From: Hyposmocoma kahamanoa
Lineage: Eukaryota > Arthropoda > Insecta > Lepidoptera > Cosmopterigidae
DNA length: 64,000 nt
Assembly: GCF_003589595.1 (NCBI RefSeq)
Contig: NW_020654080.1
Location: 1,574,639-1,638,638 of the forward strand
Direction: 5' to 3'
Shown: positions 21,840-33,009 of the stretch, piece by piece
Layout: each line of letters opens with the position of its first letter
Numbering within the stretch: position 1 is the first letter of the stretch
The notes under the pieces: generated by a model
Seen by the model: only the letters and a program-made list of their open reading frames with translations
Told to the model about the DNA's origin: nothing
The model's database searches: none
Position numbers and translations under genes: made by a program

Positions 21840-22300
21840 ATGCTTATTAGGGTGGCTTCATTTGGGGCCCATGAGGCCCCCTCATCGCTGCGACCATTAA
21901 ATGATCTATTGTGGTCACCACTAATTACAGTTCAGAGCCAAGACCAACAGCATTAAGGAACTGAAGGACTTTCCTGGTTCCGACAGTTTTTATGTCCTCT
22001 GGGTGTGGCCTGTGCCTACCCAGTATGGAACTTCTTAAGCCTTCTTCACACACAGGAGTTTCATCCGCCTCGTGGCAAAATCTAGATTCTCTGTCCAATA
22101 TTTGACATGTGCTTGTTCAAGTCATAATGCCCTCTAGTCAAGCCAAAGGCTTTAGTCAGCCTTCTGAAGCCGTTCCTGTCCAGTGACAGAGCTTCTCCGT
22201 AGCGTTTGGCACTGAAGGCAGCTATCAGGGCTTTTGAATGCTCAAGGCCCTTCGTCTGGAGCCACACGTCACGGGAGACGTGAGCTGTGTAAGTTAGAGC
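21840..22300 (-). pseudogene. LINE ORF2 C-terminus after the RNase H domain, frameshifted
   Basis: Minus-strand peptides in order: HVSRDVWLQTKGLEHSKAL, LDRNGFRRLTKAFGLTRGHY, DLNKHMSNIG, then after a frameshift near 22080 RHRPHPEDIKTVGTRKVL and QFLNAVGLGSEL with a stop. The pattern (R-x-L-T-x-x-x-T-G-H...) is the C-terminal part of Jockey/I-type LINE proteins that follows the RNase H domain. In intact members a Cys/His cluster and 'DETPxH' box fall where the shift occurs. 5'-truncated, dead copy. Confidence 0.75.
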
Positions 22301-22364
22301 ATAATTATAAATATAACTACAAAGGCTAAGTCAAATAACATATATTTTAAATTGACGAAACTCT

Positions 22365-22445
22365 ATCCTGCTCATACGTAAGCCAGATTCCCTGAGGAGA
22401 GTGAGCAGGAAACTCTACGCGTTGCTCTTTCTATTTAAAATTGCT
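22365..22445 (-). mobile_element. Jockey-type LINE 3' UTR scrap
   Basis: On minus, GTAGAGTTTCCTGCTCACTC then CTCAGGGAATCTGG matches the UTR of the LINE tails at 948 and 27902. Confidence 0.55.
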
Positions 22446-22485
22446 CTTTGTAAAATATTTTAACAAATTTATATTGTCCTTGTGA

Positions 22486-22975
22486 TAGAGAGTTCATCCA
22501 GGGAAATACTGGTTATTTAAACCTTACCTATTTCTACTGAAATGTAGCGGCATCTTGCGAAAGAGCAAAAATAGCCATCGAGTCTCGGCACCCTATGCAT
22601 GATTACTTCACAATGCATCAGAGACTGAAAAGTTTTGTCAAATCTCATCGTGCCCTGTGTGCTTTGCACACTTGAGGATTTAACGGCGGCTGCTAGTCAC
22701 ACGGCCGGCGTGGCTGAGTTCTGGGCCACTATAGTATAATGCATGTACTTAAAAAGACGAAGAAGACCTATTTCAGCAGCCGTAATGTGACCATTACTGC
22801 ATTTCTGTTTTGAAGGGTAAGGGTGTTGGTGAAATTACAGGCATATGGGACTTGTCAACTTGAGTCTCAGACCTTTGCGCATTAAAGCTCAATGACACTT
22901 AGGGACAGGTGAGTAGTTTAGTAGCAGGCCCACGACCTGTTTGTCTTATCACATGGTATCATTAAAAAAATACGA
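22486..22975 (+). mobile_element. SINE A copy interrupted by about 220 bp
   Basis: 5' part at 22486-22550 (GAGTTCATCCAGGGAAATAC); the rest at 22770-22970 (CAGCAGCCGTAATGTGACC to TGGTATCATTAAAAAAA). The intervening 220 bp contains a GC-rich patch around CACGGCCGGCGTGGC and is otherwise unidentified. Confidence 0.6.
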
Positions 22976-23124
22976 TAAGTATGAAATAATATTCTCATTA
23001 TTATCAACCCACAAAACGTGCCACTGCTCCTGTAGTCTGCCGCGATATTTTTCGTTTGCCGTTAGCGGGTGGTATTGGTAGTAAACATTAACAAAATGTA
23101 CTTAATTTAGAAATTAATATTACA

Positions 23125-23215
23125 GGTAGGAACATGCCGCTATAGGAATTCGAACCGTTGATCTTTCAATGGAGAATCAACCGCTCCCACTGGTCTACTA
23201 CCGCTCTCCATTAAA
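23125..23215 (-). mobile_element. tRNA-like SINE head
   Basis: Minus strand: GAGCGGTAGTAGACCAGTGG, GATTCTCCATTGAAAGATC and the B box ACGGTTCGAATTCC. The arms do not close into a canonical tRNA. Confidence 0.55.
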
Positions 23216-23644
23216 TTATAAGAAAAAGATTTATAAAACAAAAAAATATGTCAACCGTTTCTACATATTACCATTTTCTCATGTCCATAAACTATCACAT
23301 TAATTTAGAAATGTCATTCCTAATCGCAAACACAATAGAAGAACACTGTATCAACTAAAAATTTCACTCCAAATCAACAGTTTCACCGACTCAAGAGCAA
23401 TAAATAAAAATCCTTAGCGCGGGGGCGACGCGGTGCGTGGGCGCATGCCGTGAGAACCACAACCTCTTACTATAATCTATATTTGTATTTCAAGTAGTCT
23501 GTACAGAGTGTAACTAAAGCTTGAACAGGGGACCGAACTGATAAGAAGTAATTATGGCGAAAAAAAAAAATTTTTTATCGCAAATGTTTTGCCACGATGA
23601 CTCGTGACAGAGAAGACTTGTCGTCAACAGTGGGTGTATAATAA

Positions 23645-23850
23645 TAATAATAACGCACACACTCAACATAGCCCGGCACTAGGGAAACCCTATGCCGCAG
23701 GTGCTATGGACACACACATAGGCAACAAATTACACCCAACCTCACGAGAGAACTAAATGTAGGCCATACAAACATTTCTCCCGGACATCGCACCTGGGAC
23801 CTCTGCGTGGCAGTTCCCAGTAACCGTTTTGCCACAGAGGCCATTAATGA
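23645..23850 (-). mobile_element. SINE B, near full length
   Basis: On minus: TGGCAAAACGGTTACTGGGA, GCCACGCAGAGGTCCCAGG, then the tail TTCTCTCGTGAGGTTGGGTG to CGGGCTATGTTGAGTGTGTG. It is preceded on plus by an ATA microsatellite. Confidence 0.75.
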
Positions 23851-23888
23851 TGATATGAGTTGATGATGATGATGGTGTGTACTAGTAG

Positions 23889-24570
23889 TTGTAGCAGAGT
23901 TACTTGTGAAAGAGTATGGAAGTATATCCATAGTAATTATTTCTGCCGCCGAACAGCAATGTGAGCATGACTGCGTTACGGTTTTGAATGGTAAGGGTGC
24001 CACACGTCAGAATATAATTATAATAAAAAAAAAATCCATAAATATGCATTGTACTTTTAATAAAGATATACATTACAATATAAAAAATGTTCACAATAAC
24101 AATAATGTCTCAATTCATAAGACGTTAACAGAGACTGCAATAAGCAAAGTACATTTACCAAAACTTTAAGAAAGTAATTAACACACATAGGGTCGTATTT
24201 CAGAACTGTACTCAATGCTCAGGATTTGAACAGACTTGAGTATGATTTCAAACACTGGAAATATTACCCTAATGGCAAGGACTTGAGTATGATTTTCAGT
24301 GCTCACTGCAATACTCAAGTCCTGACTTGAGTATTCTGCAATACTCAAGTCCTAACTTGAGTAATGAGTAGAGTTCTGGTATACAACCCATAGAGTACTA
24401 TCTTGACTATTTCTGCCGCCGAACAGCAATGTGAGCTTTACTGCGTTACAGTTTTGAATGGTAAGGGTGCCACACGTCACGTGTTGGTTCTACAGACACG
24501 TGGGACTTGTCAACTTTACGTCTCAGAGTGACAGTTGCAGTTGCCCCTCAGATCTCAGCACTAATAAAGA
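23889..24570 (+). mobile_element. SINE A copy expanded by a 470-bp partial duplication
   Basis: The 5' part (23889-24009) ends in the copy-specific GCCACACGTCA. A 72-bp segment of it (23938-24009) recurs at 24408-24479 with three mismatches, and only then does the SINE continue (ACACGTGGGACTTGTCAAC). The 398 bp between hold a small MITE. Confidence 0.65.
24189..24391. mobile_element. Small MITE rich in ACTCAAGT palindromes
   Basis: Ends GGGTCGTATTTCAGAACTG and its imperfect inverse CAGAACTC..ATACAACCC. Inside, a 30-bp unit built on ACTCAAGTCCTGACTTGAGT is tandemly repeated. Flanked by ATA on each side. Confidence 0.65.
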
Positions 24571-24649
24571 ACTTCCTCATTAAATAATTTTGAAAGATTT
24601 TTGGGACTATTCAAAAGATAATTTGGGAATCGGAGGTCTAAATTTAGAA

Positions 24650-24950
24650 AAATAGAAGAGCTAGTGTCTGAGCTAACATAATCGGGGTAAATTTCGGGTC
24701 ATCTGCCCTGTGGGCCGCCCGAGATGTCACTGAAAATTTAGAGTCACCAAAACCTGGAGGAGCTGGAGGAGAAATTGTCGCAATTGGAATCAAGACCGAA
24801 AAAAATGGTACTTTAGTGTTAGAGGTCAAGATCCACTTAGGGTTGCTAAGCCAGTGAAGTAAAAACTTTTTCGTCCCGATGGGACATGAATCCACAACCA
24901 TAATGCACCGCAGTGTTGGTCTTACCAACTGAGGTACGGGTCAAGTTATC
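24650..24950 (-). mobile_element. tRNA-derived SINE, unnamed family
   Basis: Minus strand: TACCTCAGTTGGTAAGACC is a good A box. GTGGATTCATGTCCC sits at B-box distance, followed by a roughly 200-bp non-tRNA body. The 94-codon minus frame here is this SINE read through and is not a gene. Confidence 0.6.
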
Positions 24951-25110
24951 GAGTTTTTGAGATTCTCCTACAAGTATCGGCATTCTGTGCATGACATCCA
25001 GTAAGAGATTTGAGAACCTTCTACACCGCAGCGGACACCTTTACATCGTATATATCGTTATGCTAAAATTCAGTACTTACGATTTAGTTGCCAATTGTGC
25101 AATTAAGGCA

Positions 25111-25330
25111 GTTAATGGCCAAACGGTTACCATGCCGGACTACCACACAGAGGCCCCAGGATCGATTCCCGGGCCGGGTGAATTTGTATGGCCTACATTT
25201 ATTTCTCTCGTGAGTTTGGGTGTAATTTGTGGTTCTTTATGTGTGTGTCCATGGCACCCGCGACAAAGGGTTTCCCCCGTACGGGACTATGTTGAGTGTG
25301 TGCGGCAATTATATCTATTTTAGAACCTCG
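25111..25330 (+). mobile_element. SINE B, near full length
   Basis: Head AACGGTTACCATGCCGGAC, B box GGATCGATTCCCGGG, tail CTCTCGTGAGTTTGGGTGTA to GAGTGTGTGCGGCAATTATA. The overlapping 110-codon frame is a read-through of the SINE. Confidence 0.75.
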
Positions 25331-25334
25331 CCTC

Positions 25335-26010
25335 TCCCAAGGCCTAAAATATTAATTTATTATTATTTTATTATTTTTTTATTAAATAGTGGTAATATTT
25401 ACGGGGTATGAGGGACAAAAATAGTATTTCTTAGAAAGATATTGTGTACCTCGTGTTTTCAAGATTTTATAACTGTCAAAATGTATTTTTTCCGCTTTTT
25501 GGATTAGGAACATCTTAGCGACATCTCTTTAAAACCGTTTAAACTAATTTGTTTGTTTGTTTTATCGACTGTGAATCTATGATGTGTTAAGGCTTGAAGT
25601 CTCATTTCCCCTGGACCTTATATACACAACCGACTCCATGAATACGCTGATAAACCTAGAATTTGAATATCAGTTTTCGTGTGTCGAATGTTTGATTGAG
25701 ATATCATGGTGTTTTATTATTTTAAACGTTCGCCGTCACGCAATGCGTTTCGGTAACGTGGGAAAAGTTTGACCTGGAATGGTATTGCAAATATGTAATG
25801 TAATTGCAATTGTGTATCGACGTCCCCGGTTTCGAATCGATTGGGTTTGAATCCGGGTTGCCTCTGGGGGAACAAGATAATAGAACATTATTGCCTAATA
25901 AATAAACAACTTTCGCCCCTTTACTTGAACGTCGATATAATTATAAGCAATAGTTAGCCTATACAAGACTATACACAACTTTACACACGTCATTAACCTG
26001 TGTGCAGGTT
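25335..26010. other. No gene; one tRNA-like scrap
   Basis: A B-box-like GGGTTTGAATCCGGGTTGC lies at about 25846. Nothing else recognised. Confidence 0.4.
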
Positions 26011-26015
26011 TCAGG

Positions 26016-26160
26016 AAAAGCTCATGGTAAATTTCAAATTAACATTCGCATAAAAATTCTGAAAAACTCAGAGGATGGCAAGGACGTGTCAGAACGGATT
26101 CGAATCCAAGACCTTCTGCCTGAGGTTCAAATAATAAGGCTACCATCGTATACGCGTCAC
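26016..26160 (-). mobile_element. SINE M copy
   Basis: Tail on plus: AAGCTCATGGTAAATTTCAA. The minus-strand B box is TTGGATTCGAATCCGTTC, with the A-box region beyond it toward 26155. Confidence 0.65.
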
Positions 26161-26371
26161 GGGAGCAATAGATAAATTTTAATACAGGAGGTAAGCAGCT
26201 GCACCCATCCGGGTATCACGAACTCTGTACATGTAAACACCATAGCGTGGTTTATAGCTCTATCTACTGGCGATAATGTTCAAATTAAAAATATCTTTAT
26301 TTCAAAGGTATTTTTAAAATCGTTAAATTGACTAAGATTTACTAATCATTCTTAAGGCAGATTCCCCTCAA

Positions 26372-26480
26372 AAGAACAGACGAACGAACAAGTCGTGCAC
26401 CTGGTGGTAAGCTACATTACTGCTTGACGGTAGTACTTCCCTGATCGAACTCTTTCACAAGGAGTTCTACTACTGCTAAA
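26372..26480 (-). mobile_element. SINE A, internally deleted
   Basis: 3' motif AACAAGTCGTGCACCTGGTG is joined to the 5' motif GGAGTTCTACTACTGCTAAA through CATTACTGCTTGACGG; about 180 bp is missing. Confidence 0.65.
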
Positions 26481-26964
26481 TATGAATAAGGTCTTTCAAA
26501 CTAGTGATGTATACTTGTAGAATGAAACCTGCTTGTCTAAGAAGGTTCACAGCCCTTGGAAAACGTGTCAAGTCTCCAATCCACATCGGGCCGTAGTGAC
26601 GGACTGTAACCTTAAACCCTGTACGTAGAGAATACCCGTACCCAGTAGTGGGACTTACAATGGGTTATGCGTGTTGTCATATTAGAGATATCTATCCTAG
26701 GTGTTTACATTTCAAAGACTTCAAAATCTGTGGTAGGGCAAGGGAGATAGGCGACGGTGTAACTGTAAAATGCCCTAACCACCATAAAAGACGTTTACCA
26801 ATTAAAAGTACCAAACGTTAATGTTGATTAACGGCCAGTTCAGAGATTCCTTTAATTGAACTACGACTGCTAGAGAGAAAACTAAGACATTACGAGTTGC
26901 TTGTAGCGTTTTGCTCGCTGATGTTATAAAAGTGCTGGATATGACTGTACGAGAATGGAGACTC

Positions 26965-27370
26965 CAAATTGTTTTACTTTAAAAAGCAACCTAACATGAA
27001 CTTCGAGGAACATCACCCTTATTTACAGCTTATGAAGGGGTTTGTTTTTGAGTAGAGTTAAGTGATAGAATAGTATTCTGTTAGAAATGGCAGAAATCAC
27101 TGTCTGTACTATAACAGAGACTTGAAATTGTTTCACTTTTAAGTCAACCTAACAAGAACTTCGAAGAAAATCATCCATACAAGACAGAGATTTTATTATA
27201 AATAAAATTACATGATAGAATTGGATAAATATCTACCTCGTGATTTAAAAATGTAAAGTCAACCTAACAAGAACTTCGAAGAAAATCATCCATACAAGAC
27301 AGAGATTTTATTATAAATAAAATTACATGATAGAATTAGATAAATATCTACCTCGTGATTTAAAAATGTA
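26965..27370 (+). repeat. Tandem array, two near-identical 115-bp units plus a decayed one
   Basis: 27141-27255 and 27256-27370 are 115-bp units starting AAGTCAACCTAACAAGAACT that differ at one visible base. A diverged unit starts at about 26975 (AAGCAACCTAACATGAACTT), and another start (AATCAACCTAACATGAACTT) is at about 28455, beyond two inserted elements. The array was probably longer before being split. Confidence 0.75.
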
Positions 27371-27395
27371 CAGTCAGGTGTCGGAGAACTAAATA

Positions 27396-27763
27396 AGGGC
27401 GCGTTTCCATTATGTCGTGACGGCAGATAAAGTGTCGTGATTTGTTTGTCACGACTTTTTTGAAGTTATGACGAGATACTGTCGTGATAATGGGAAGAAC
27501 GACGGTCGTCCGACGATAAATAAAAGGTCACGATAAAAATGTGATTTCAAATAATTCTGTCGTGCAAACGACAAGGCGGCAGCCGTGAACCGATAAATTG
27601 TCGTCACGATCTGCTGGGAACAGATCTAGACACAGTAGTCGTTCTACGATAAAATAAACGTCCACGACACAGTCACGACAGATAGTCGTGATATGAGAAC
27701 AGGTGAGATACGACTTTCGTCCAACAACAAATAAAACGTTACGACATAATGGGAACGCGCCCT
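27396..27763. mobile_element. TIR element (MITE) with TA target duplication
   Basis: AGGGCGCGTTTCCATTATG at the left and CATAATGGGAACGCGCCCT at the right: TIR about 28 bp, flanked by TA on both sides. The interior is full of GTCGTGA/TCACGAC motifs in both orientations. 368 bp, non-coding; the 87-codon minus frame has no domain. Confidence 0.85.
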
Positions 27764-27780
27764 TATAGTACGAGAACAGT

Positions 27781-28430
27781 GCCTCTACCATGAGTTTACT
27801 TTGAAAATTGTCGCTAGCGACCGCGTAAATTACTTCACAATTTTGTATGGCAAGTTATACAGCGTCTATAGCGATTACGAAATGAAGTAACATTTTGTGT
27901 AAAAATATACATAATGTCAATAACAAAGAAGATATCCATAATATTAACCTTAGAGCTAAGTCCAAACTCATGGTACCACGATTTCGTTTAACCAAGGTAA
28001 ACAACTCTTTTATGGGGAACTGTAAACGTTTTTACAATAAGATTCCGGAGCATATATTAAGTTTATCATTTCCTAAGTTTAAAAACTACATTAAAAATAT
28101 TTTGATCGAAAAATCATATTACAAAATTGAAGACTACGTGTTAGATAAAGATGTATGGAAAGACGACATGGCTCCAGAATCCACACAAATTTGATTCAAA
28201 GTGTATTCCATAGCATTTAAGTTTATTTGAAAAGAGCAATCCCTAGAGTTTCTTGCTCGTTCTTCTCAGGGAGGTCAGCGTAGTGAACGAGCAGTAGCTT
28301 AAATGTGACGTTTTCAAGTGTAAATTTATTTTACCTATGGAATAAATAATCTTTGACTTTGACTTTGACTTTGTGTATATTTTACGTTGTCGCTAGCGAG
28401 AACTGTCACAGTAAACTCATGGTAGAGGCA
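27781..28430. mobile_element. TIR element hosting a LINE tail
   Basis: GCCTCTACCATGAGTTTACT with TTGTCGCTAGCGA at the left, and the inverse TCGCTAGCGA...AGTAAACTCATGGTAGAGGC at the right: TIR about 43 bp. Without the LINE (27902-28369) the element would be about 170 bp. It lies inside the tandem array. Confidence 0.75.
27902..28369 (+). pseudogene. Jockey-type LINE, 5'-truncated with TTTGAC tail
   Basis: The frame runs in from the flank and reads LMVPRFRLTKVNNSFMG, then CKRFYNKIPEHILSLSFPKF, ending DKDVWKDDM about 15 codons before the stop: the last ~80 residues of a lepidopteran Jockey-like reverse transcriptase. A 3' UTR with CCTAGAGTTTCTTGCTCGTT and a terminal (TTTGAC)n follow. TTTGTGTA at 27894-27901 and 28370-28377 fits an 8-bp target duplication. 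The nominal start codon lies in flanking DNA, so no functional product is expected. Confidence 0.8.
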
Positions 28431-28434
28431 TAGA

Positions 28435-28984
28435 GCCTCGAATTTTTTTAATTTAAAATCAACCTAACATGAACTTAGAGCACAAATACGCTAGATTCAT
28501 ATAGTTTACCTTTTAGTTTCTAAGGACTAAAAGCGATCATTTCTATATCTCTGTTCTAAAAACCAAGTTTGTTTGTAATAGGCTAGAGATATTAAATTAC
28601 GAGCAGCCTGCGGCTAGAACCGATTGTATACAATTACATCTTGATTACAGCTTAACCTTTACTTAATTATAAGAGTTATTATTAAACTCTTACTGAAGCA
28701 TGTTATTATTGTTTTAAGAACAAATTTTTATAAGAGCACTTTCATTGAAATGTGATTTTTTGCGTTTATAGCTTTTTGAGAGAACTGTTTAGAACAAAAT
28801 GTCTTATATCGAATAATGCGTTTTTGTAATTATGAGCAAAATTTTCCTTCTTACAATAAACTAACGTCATCGACATTTTAGCGAAAATGGATTTTTAATA
28901 TGTCTGGAATCAGAGAAACAAGATGTACAATCCCCTATAAGCGGTTTTTAAAATATCTTATTTAGTTTCAGATTTTTAAGAGTA
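28435..28984. other. No gene; last trace of the tandem array
   Basis: The array unit start is at about 28455. The remainder is AT-rich and unassigned. Confidence 0.4.
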
Positions 28985-29790
28985 GATATTACCTCAGCTC
29001 TAATTCAAATGTTTCCCGTACTAATATGGTTCATTTTCGAGTGGCAGAGACACTGGCTTCATTTCAGAATTTATTCTTTTACAAACCATTTGAAAAAATA
29101 TCGTATAGTATACCTGTCCTAATTCATTCGGTTAACATAAAAAAAAATATTGGCATATGTACAGTGCTTATTGAATACAGCAGTTTTCTTGTAAAATTTC
29201 AAGTAAGTTTGTTTTTTTTCTATCGGGAAAATCAATGCTTATCCTTAATTTTTAACCGACTTTTAAAAAAGGAGGAGGTTCTCAATTCGACGGTATATTT
29301 TTTGGATATATGTTACGTGATAACTCCGGTAAGTGTGAACGGATTTTCTTAATTCTTTTTTTTTGGAAAGAGTCCATAGTGGTCCCATTTCATTTTGAAA
29401 AAAATCATACACCTTTAAGGATGACTGATCACGCATGAATTCATTTTTATAAATAACGCCTAACTTTAATTTAGGAGCAATTACTTTAATGGTTTAATTT
29501 GCTATTTCTCCAATTCAAGGCGTTTTTCTCTCAATATACTTTGAGTAGTGAGAACCGATTTTTATAATCTCCTGTGTCAAGTCCTGTATAGTGGCGAACT
29601 AGGGGATATTTCAATAAAACTTAGTATAGACGTAATTCCACGTACTTTTGGATCGTTTTTTTTAGTACTCTGTACTGAGATTATACTATATGTTTTTTCC
29701 AAGTGATTGATACGACACTTCTCTGTTACGCGGAACCAATCAAAGCCATTTGAGGTAGTATAGACCCTTAATCATAGAGATATGTAAGCG
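28985..29790 (+). repeat. Repeat T, copy 1, with element C inserted
   Basis: 28985-29250 aligns with 39940-40215 (TTCCCGTACTAAYAYGGTTC and later motifs). After element C the T repeat resumes at about 29697 (CAATCAAAGCCATTTGAGG), which in copy 2 lies before its element C. Confidence 0.7.
29251..29694 (+). mobile_element. Element C, full copy
   Basis: TTTAACCGACTTTTAAAAAA to CTCTGTACTGAGATTATA, about 444 bp. Landmarks: AGGAGGAGGTTCTCAATTCG, GTCCATAGTGGTCCCATTTC and TTTGAGTAGTGAGAACCG. Comparison with the uninterrupted T repeat at 40215-40270 supports these ends. The class is unresolved: no TIR, no tRNA head. The 108-codon frame at 29026-29352 is chance. Confidence 0.75.
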
Positions 29791-29799
29791 CTAATTAAT

Positions 29800-30065
29800 G
29801 CCCCAAATTAGAGGCAAAAACTATTCCAAATCGAGTTTTGTTCAAATGATATTATTACAATATGTTTAACCTTTCTTTTAAATTGATTCGCTTGAAAATT
29901 GCATTGAAATGAATCGATACAAAAACTCGTTATCGTATACATTTGAATCGATTTTCGTAATAATCGAATCCCCAGTCCGAGTCCACAGATATTTTTTTTA
30001 GTACGAAAAAAATTTACATCGAAATTTCTAGTATGGAATTATTACTAAACACAAAGGTCGAACAT
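29800..30065. other. No gene recognised
   Basis: AT-rich, unassigned. Confidence 0.4.
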
Positions 30066-30069
30066 GAAG

Positions 30070-30150
30070 AAAAAATCCTTCTCTCGTCAGGATTCGAACC
30101 TGGGATTCCATTCTTAATGCTTTACCAACTAAGCTACAGGCCAAACTACT
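30070..30150 (-). mobile_element. tRNA-like SINE head
   Basis: Minus strand: CTGTAGCTTAGTTGGTAAAG and CCCAGGTTCGAATCCTGACG, excellent A and B boxes at tRNA spacing. The 5' acceptor (TGGCCTG) does not pair with the 3' side (ACGAGAG), so not an active tRNA gene. Confidence 0.65.
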
Positions 30151-30154
30151 AAAT

Positions 30155-31283
30155 CGAGGATATTTTTCTGTGTTTGGATCTTAGCATTGAGTTTTCGACT
30201 TTCGACACAGTACGAAATTAGACTAAATTCCACATTATTTTACGTGCATAATATTTATGTCCACGGTTTTGGGTTAAAACACGACACTTTGTGTAAAAAC
30301 CCGGTTAAAACCCGGGCGGATTGATTTGGTTCTAAACCACTGCCTTGACATTTTTCAAATAAAAAAGCTATAGGTGCCAATAATTATCTCAAAAGTTATA
30401 AGTTGTGTAAATGGTCATTTATTATAAGAAGGGTAGAGTAGATTTAATAATTTGTACGTGTTACGTTTTAGGGGTCCTATTTTACGATAAGTTACTTAAT
30501 AATAGTTAACAATTAAAACCAAGTATTAAGTAAGAATGAAACCATAAAAGATCGATCATATCGATACGTGTTGATTCGACTTCACGCTGAATCTATTCGC
30601 TATAAAATAATATAGATTTCAAAATCGATATGAATCGCTACAATACCAATCATTTTTGCTAATAAAATCGATGAGCAGTTCAACAAGTTTTACGACAAAT
30701 TAAGACACTATAATAAAAAGAACCGCCTATCTTAACGGTTTTTGTTACGATTTTGAACATTAAATTTGTATTCCAAAAGGTAAACAGATTAATTAATTAC
30801 TAAGTCTAGTAATATTAAGTGCCAATGGTATCGATCATTTATCAACTGCACCATATAAAAAACAAAAACTCATAACTACACAAACGCAAGATTGCACAAG
30901 AGTAGGTTTTTGAAAAAAGACCCACGGGGCGCGAGAAGGTAAAACAATTGAAGCATAATTCTAACTCCGCGTGTAGTGACCCTAGCGACCTCACTCGCCC
31001 ACCCCTGTTAGACTCGCTTCGACTTAAATGCTTTCAAGAATTACTTAGTAGTATGAACTTTAATTTATATTGCAAGAGAAATTGGTAATTTTCACACTAA
31101 CCTGATGTCTAATGTACTTAATTTATTAAATATTTTAGAACCACAGACAATCAATAGATTACAAACAATACGCGCACCAATGAAAAGAATTAGTACCATG
31201 CCAATTTGATAGAAACAAATGCGACAAAGTTCTATTTGATATGGAAAACAATATTTAGTTTCAAATCATATATGACACACTGC
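30155..31283. other. No gene recognised
   Basis: Unassigned AT-rich DNA. Confidence 0.45.
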
Positions 31284-31470
31284 GTCTGTGGTCGAACGGT
31301 TACCATGCTTGTCTGCCACGCAGAGGTCCCGAGTTCGATTCCCGGTCTTGGAGAAATATTTGTATGGCCCACATTTATTTCTAGCGTGAGCTTGTGTGAA
31401 ATTTGTGGCTGTCTATGTGTGTCCACGGCACCTGCGACACAGTTTCTCTAGTGCGGCTATGAGTGTGTGT
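31284..31470 (+). mobile_element. SINE B, best-preserved copy
   Basis: GGTCGAACGGTTACCATGC (A box), TGCCACGCAGAGGTCCCGAG and TTCGATTCCCGG (B box) give a tRNA-Gly(GCC)-like head. The tail is GTATGGCCCACATTTATTTC to GCGGCTATGAGTGTGTGT. It lacks a paired acceptor stem, and no clear target duplication is seen. Confidence 0.8.
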
Positions 31471-31729
31471 ACAAAGGGCAAACTAAACGCGTAACATATT
31501 ATATTAAAAATGTACTAAATATACAAAATTACACGATTCTCGTCAAAATTAGCCTTCAGTTTTGCATGCAAAACTTATCTTTATAGATATCCCATGGTCA
31601 TATAAAATATATTATAAAGCGTTAAATTTGAAAGCGATATTTTTATTATAATGTACATTGGACTTTTTTGTGATCATAGGAATGACATTGTCTGGGTTTG
31701 AATCAATTGACATAATTACTTAGAGCTCA

Positions 31730-31985
31730 TTGAAAACCAGCTTAATTATGGCAGTGACATAAGCTGAGTAGGGTCCTTTTGCGTGCGCCACAACCGCACA
31801 AATTTTAATCGTTGTTTCTTGCTTTTTATCTGCTTTATTTTACTTTGTTCTTTTCTGTTTTTGTATTTTTAATTTCGTTTTTTAATTTTTCATATATTTT
31901 GTTTTCTTTGTCTAAGTATTATTGATCTCTTTTTTTGTGTCTATGGGTTGTGACGTTGCAATAAATGTTTTTCTAATTTAATTTA
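31730..31985 (+). repeat. Dispersed repeat, second copy of the 766-947 type
   Basis: GACATAAGCTGAGTAGGGTC, then the T/C-rich TTCTTTTCTGTTTTTGT tract. Extends past the point where copy 1 is interrupted by a LINE. Confidence 0.5.
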
Positions 31986-31989
31986 TTCC

Positions 31990-33005
31990 TTAGGAGGCTA
32001 AATTTATTAGGACACTTTCATAAAAATATAATTTTTCGACTTATGACACATTGTAATTGAGGGTGCAATATGCACATGTGGAGTATTATAAATCGGAGAT
32101 CCAATTATAAATGTTCATAATGTTGGTATTAGATTAAAATTTAATAGGGTAATAAATAAATAATAAGGAAGTAAAAATGTTGACGGTTTTGTTTTGTTAC
32201 TTTTTTGTTTTGACTTGGTATTTTTGGAGGACATTGTCATTATTTGTCTAGATAAAAATTATTGTCTTACTTACCCATTTTTATCTTTCGAAAAATGATA
32301 TTGAATAAGTTGATTGAATAGGTTACTGGAAGCGACGTACCTGTGAAATAAAAAAGAGAAGAAGTTGTTAATTTTTTTTTGTAGCTAGTGTTGTGGTGTG
32401 GTAGTAACAGACACAAAGCTATTCTCGAAACTTAAAACAATTCATAATCCGGTATTGAAAAGCACAATACAGTGTCACTGTAGGTGGTCGAGGGATTAAA
32501 AATGATTTTTCACTAAACTTCCGTTTCTCTAGGAGTTTGGTTCAATGATTTACAACCTTCAAATTCTCAGGGTAGCAATGACTGGATTATTGTTAGTGAA
32601 AAAAAAAAAACTGTTAAGTCAAAATTATTTCTAATGGAAACTTTAAGCTTCACGTTTGGTTCATACTGCCAAAACTGTGGTGTTAAAAGTGTGACAAGTT
32701 GTTTTAACAAAAGCCCAGAAGACTGACTAGACTAGATAGATAAGACTGCAGTACTGGTAAATATGTTTTAATATATTCTGATTACCATTAATAATAAAAT
32801 TTAGATATATATGTATATCCATACACTTTATTGCTAACACACAAGAACAAAAAGAGCACGTAGATAGCTTAAAACTAACGTGGACAAAGGCAAAGATCTC
32901 TTCCAGATAACTTCGAGTTATAGTTAAGCTAATCAGAGCGGGATCCGTAGTGCGCCAATAGCAACATTTGTACTGTATAGATAAAGAAAAATTAACATTA
33001 TATTT
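31990..33005. other. No gene recognised
   Basis: Unassigned AT-rich DNA. Confidence 0.45.
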
Positions 33006-33009
33006 TATC

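Noticed and set aside
23640..24180. CRISPR-like repeats
   Set aside because: Repeats here are microsatellite and SINE pieces without regular spacing; the genome is eukaryotic.
24991..25323. 110-codon plus frame
   Set aside because: Read-through of a SINE B copy.
30070..30150. Functional tRNA gene on minus
   Set aside because: A and B boxes are excellent, but the acceptor strands TGGCCTG and ACGAGAG are not complementary.
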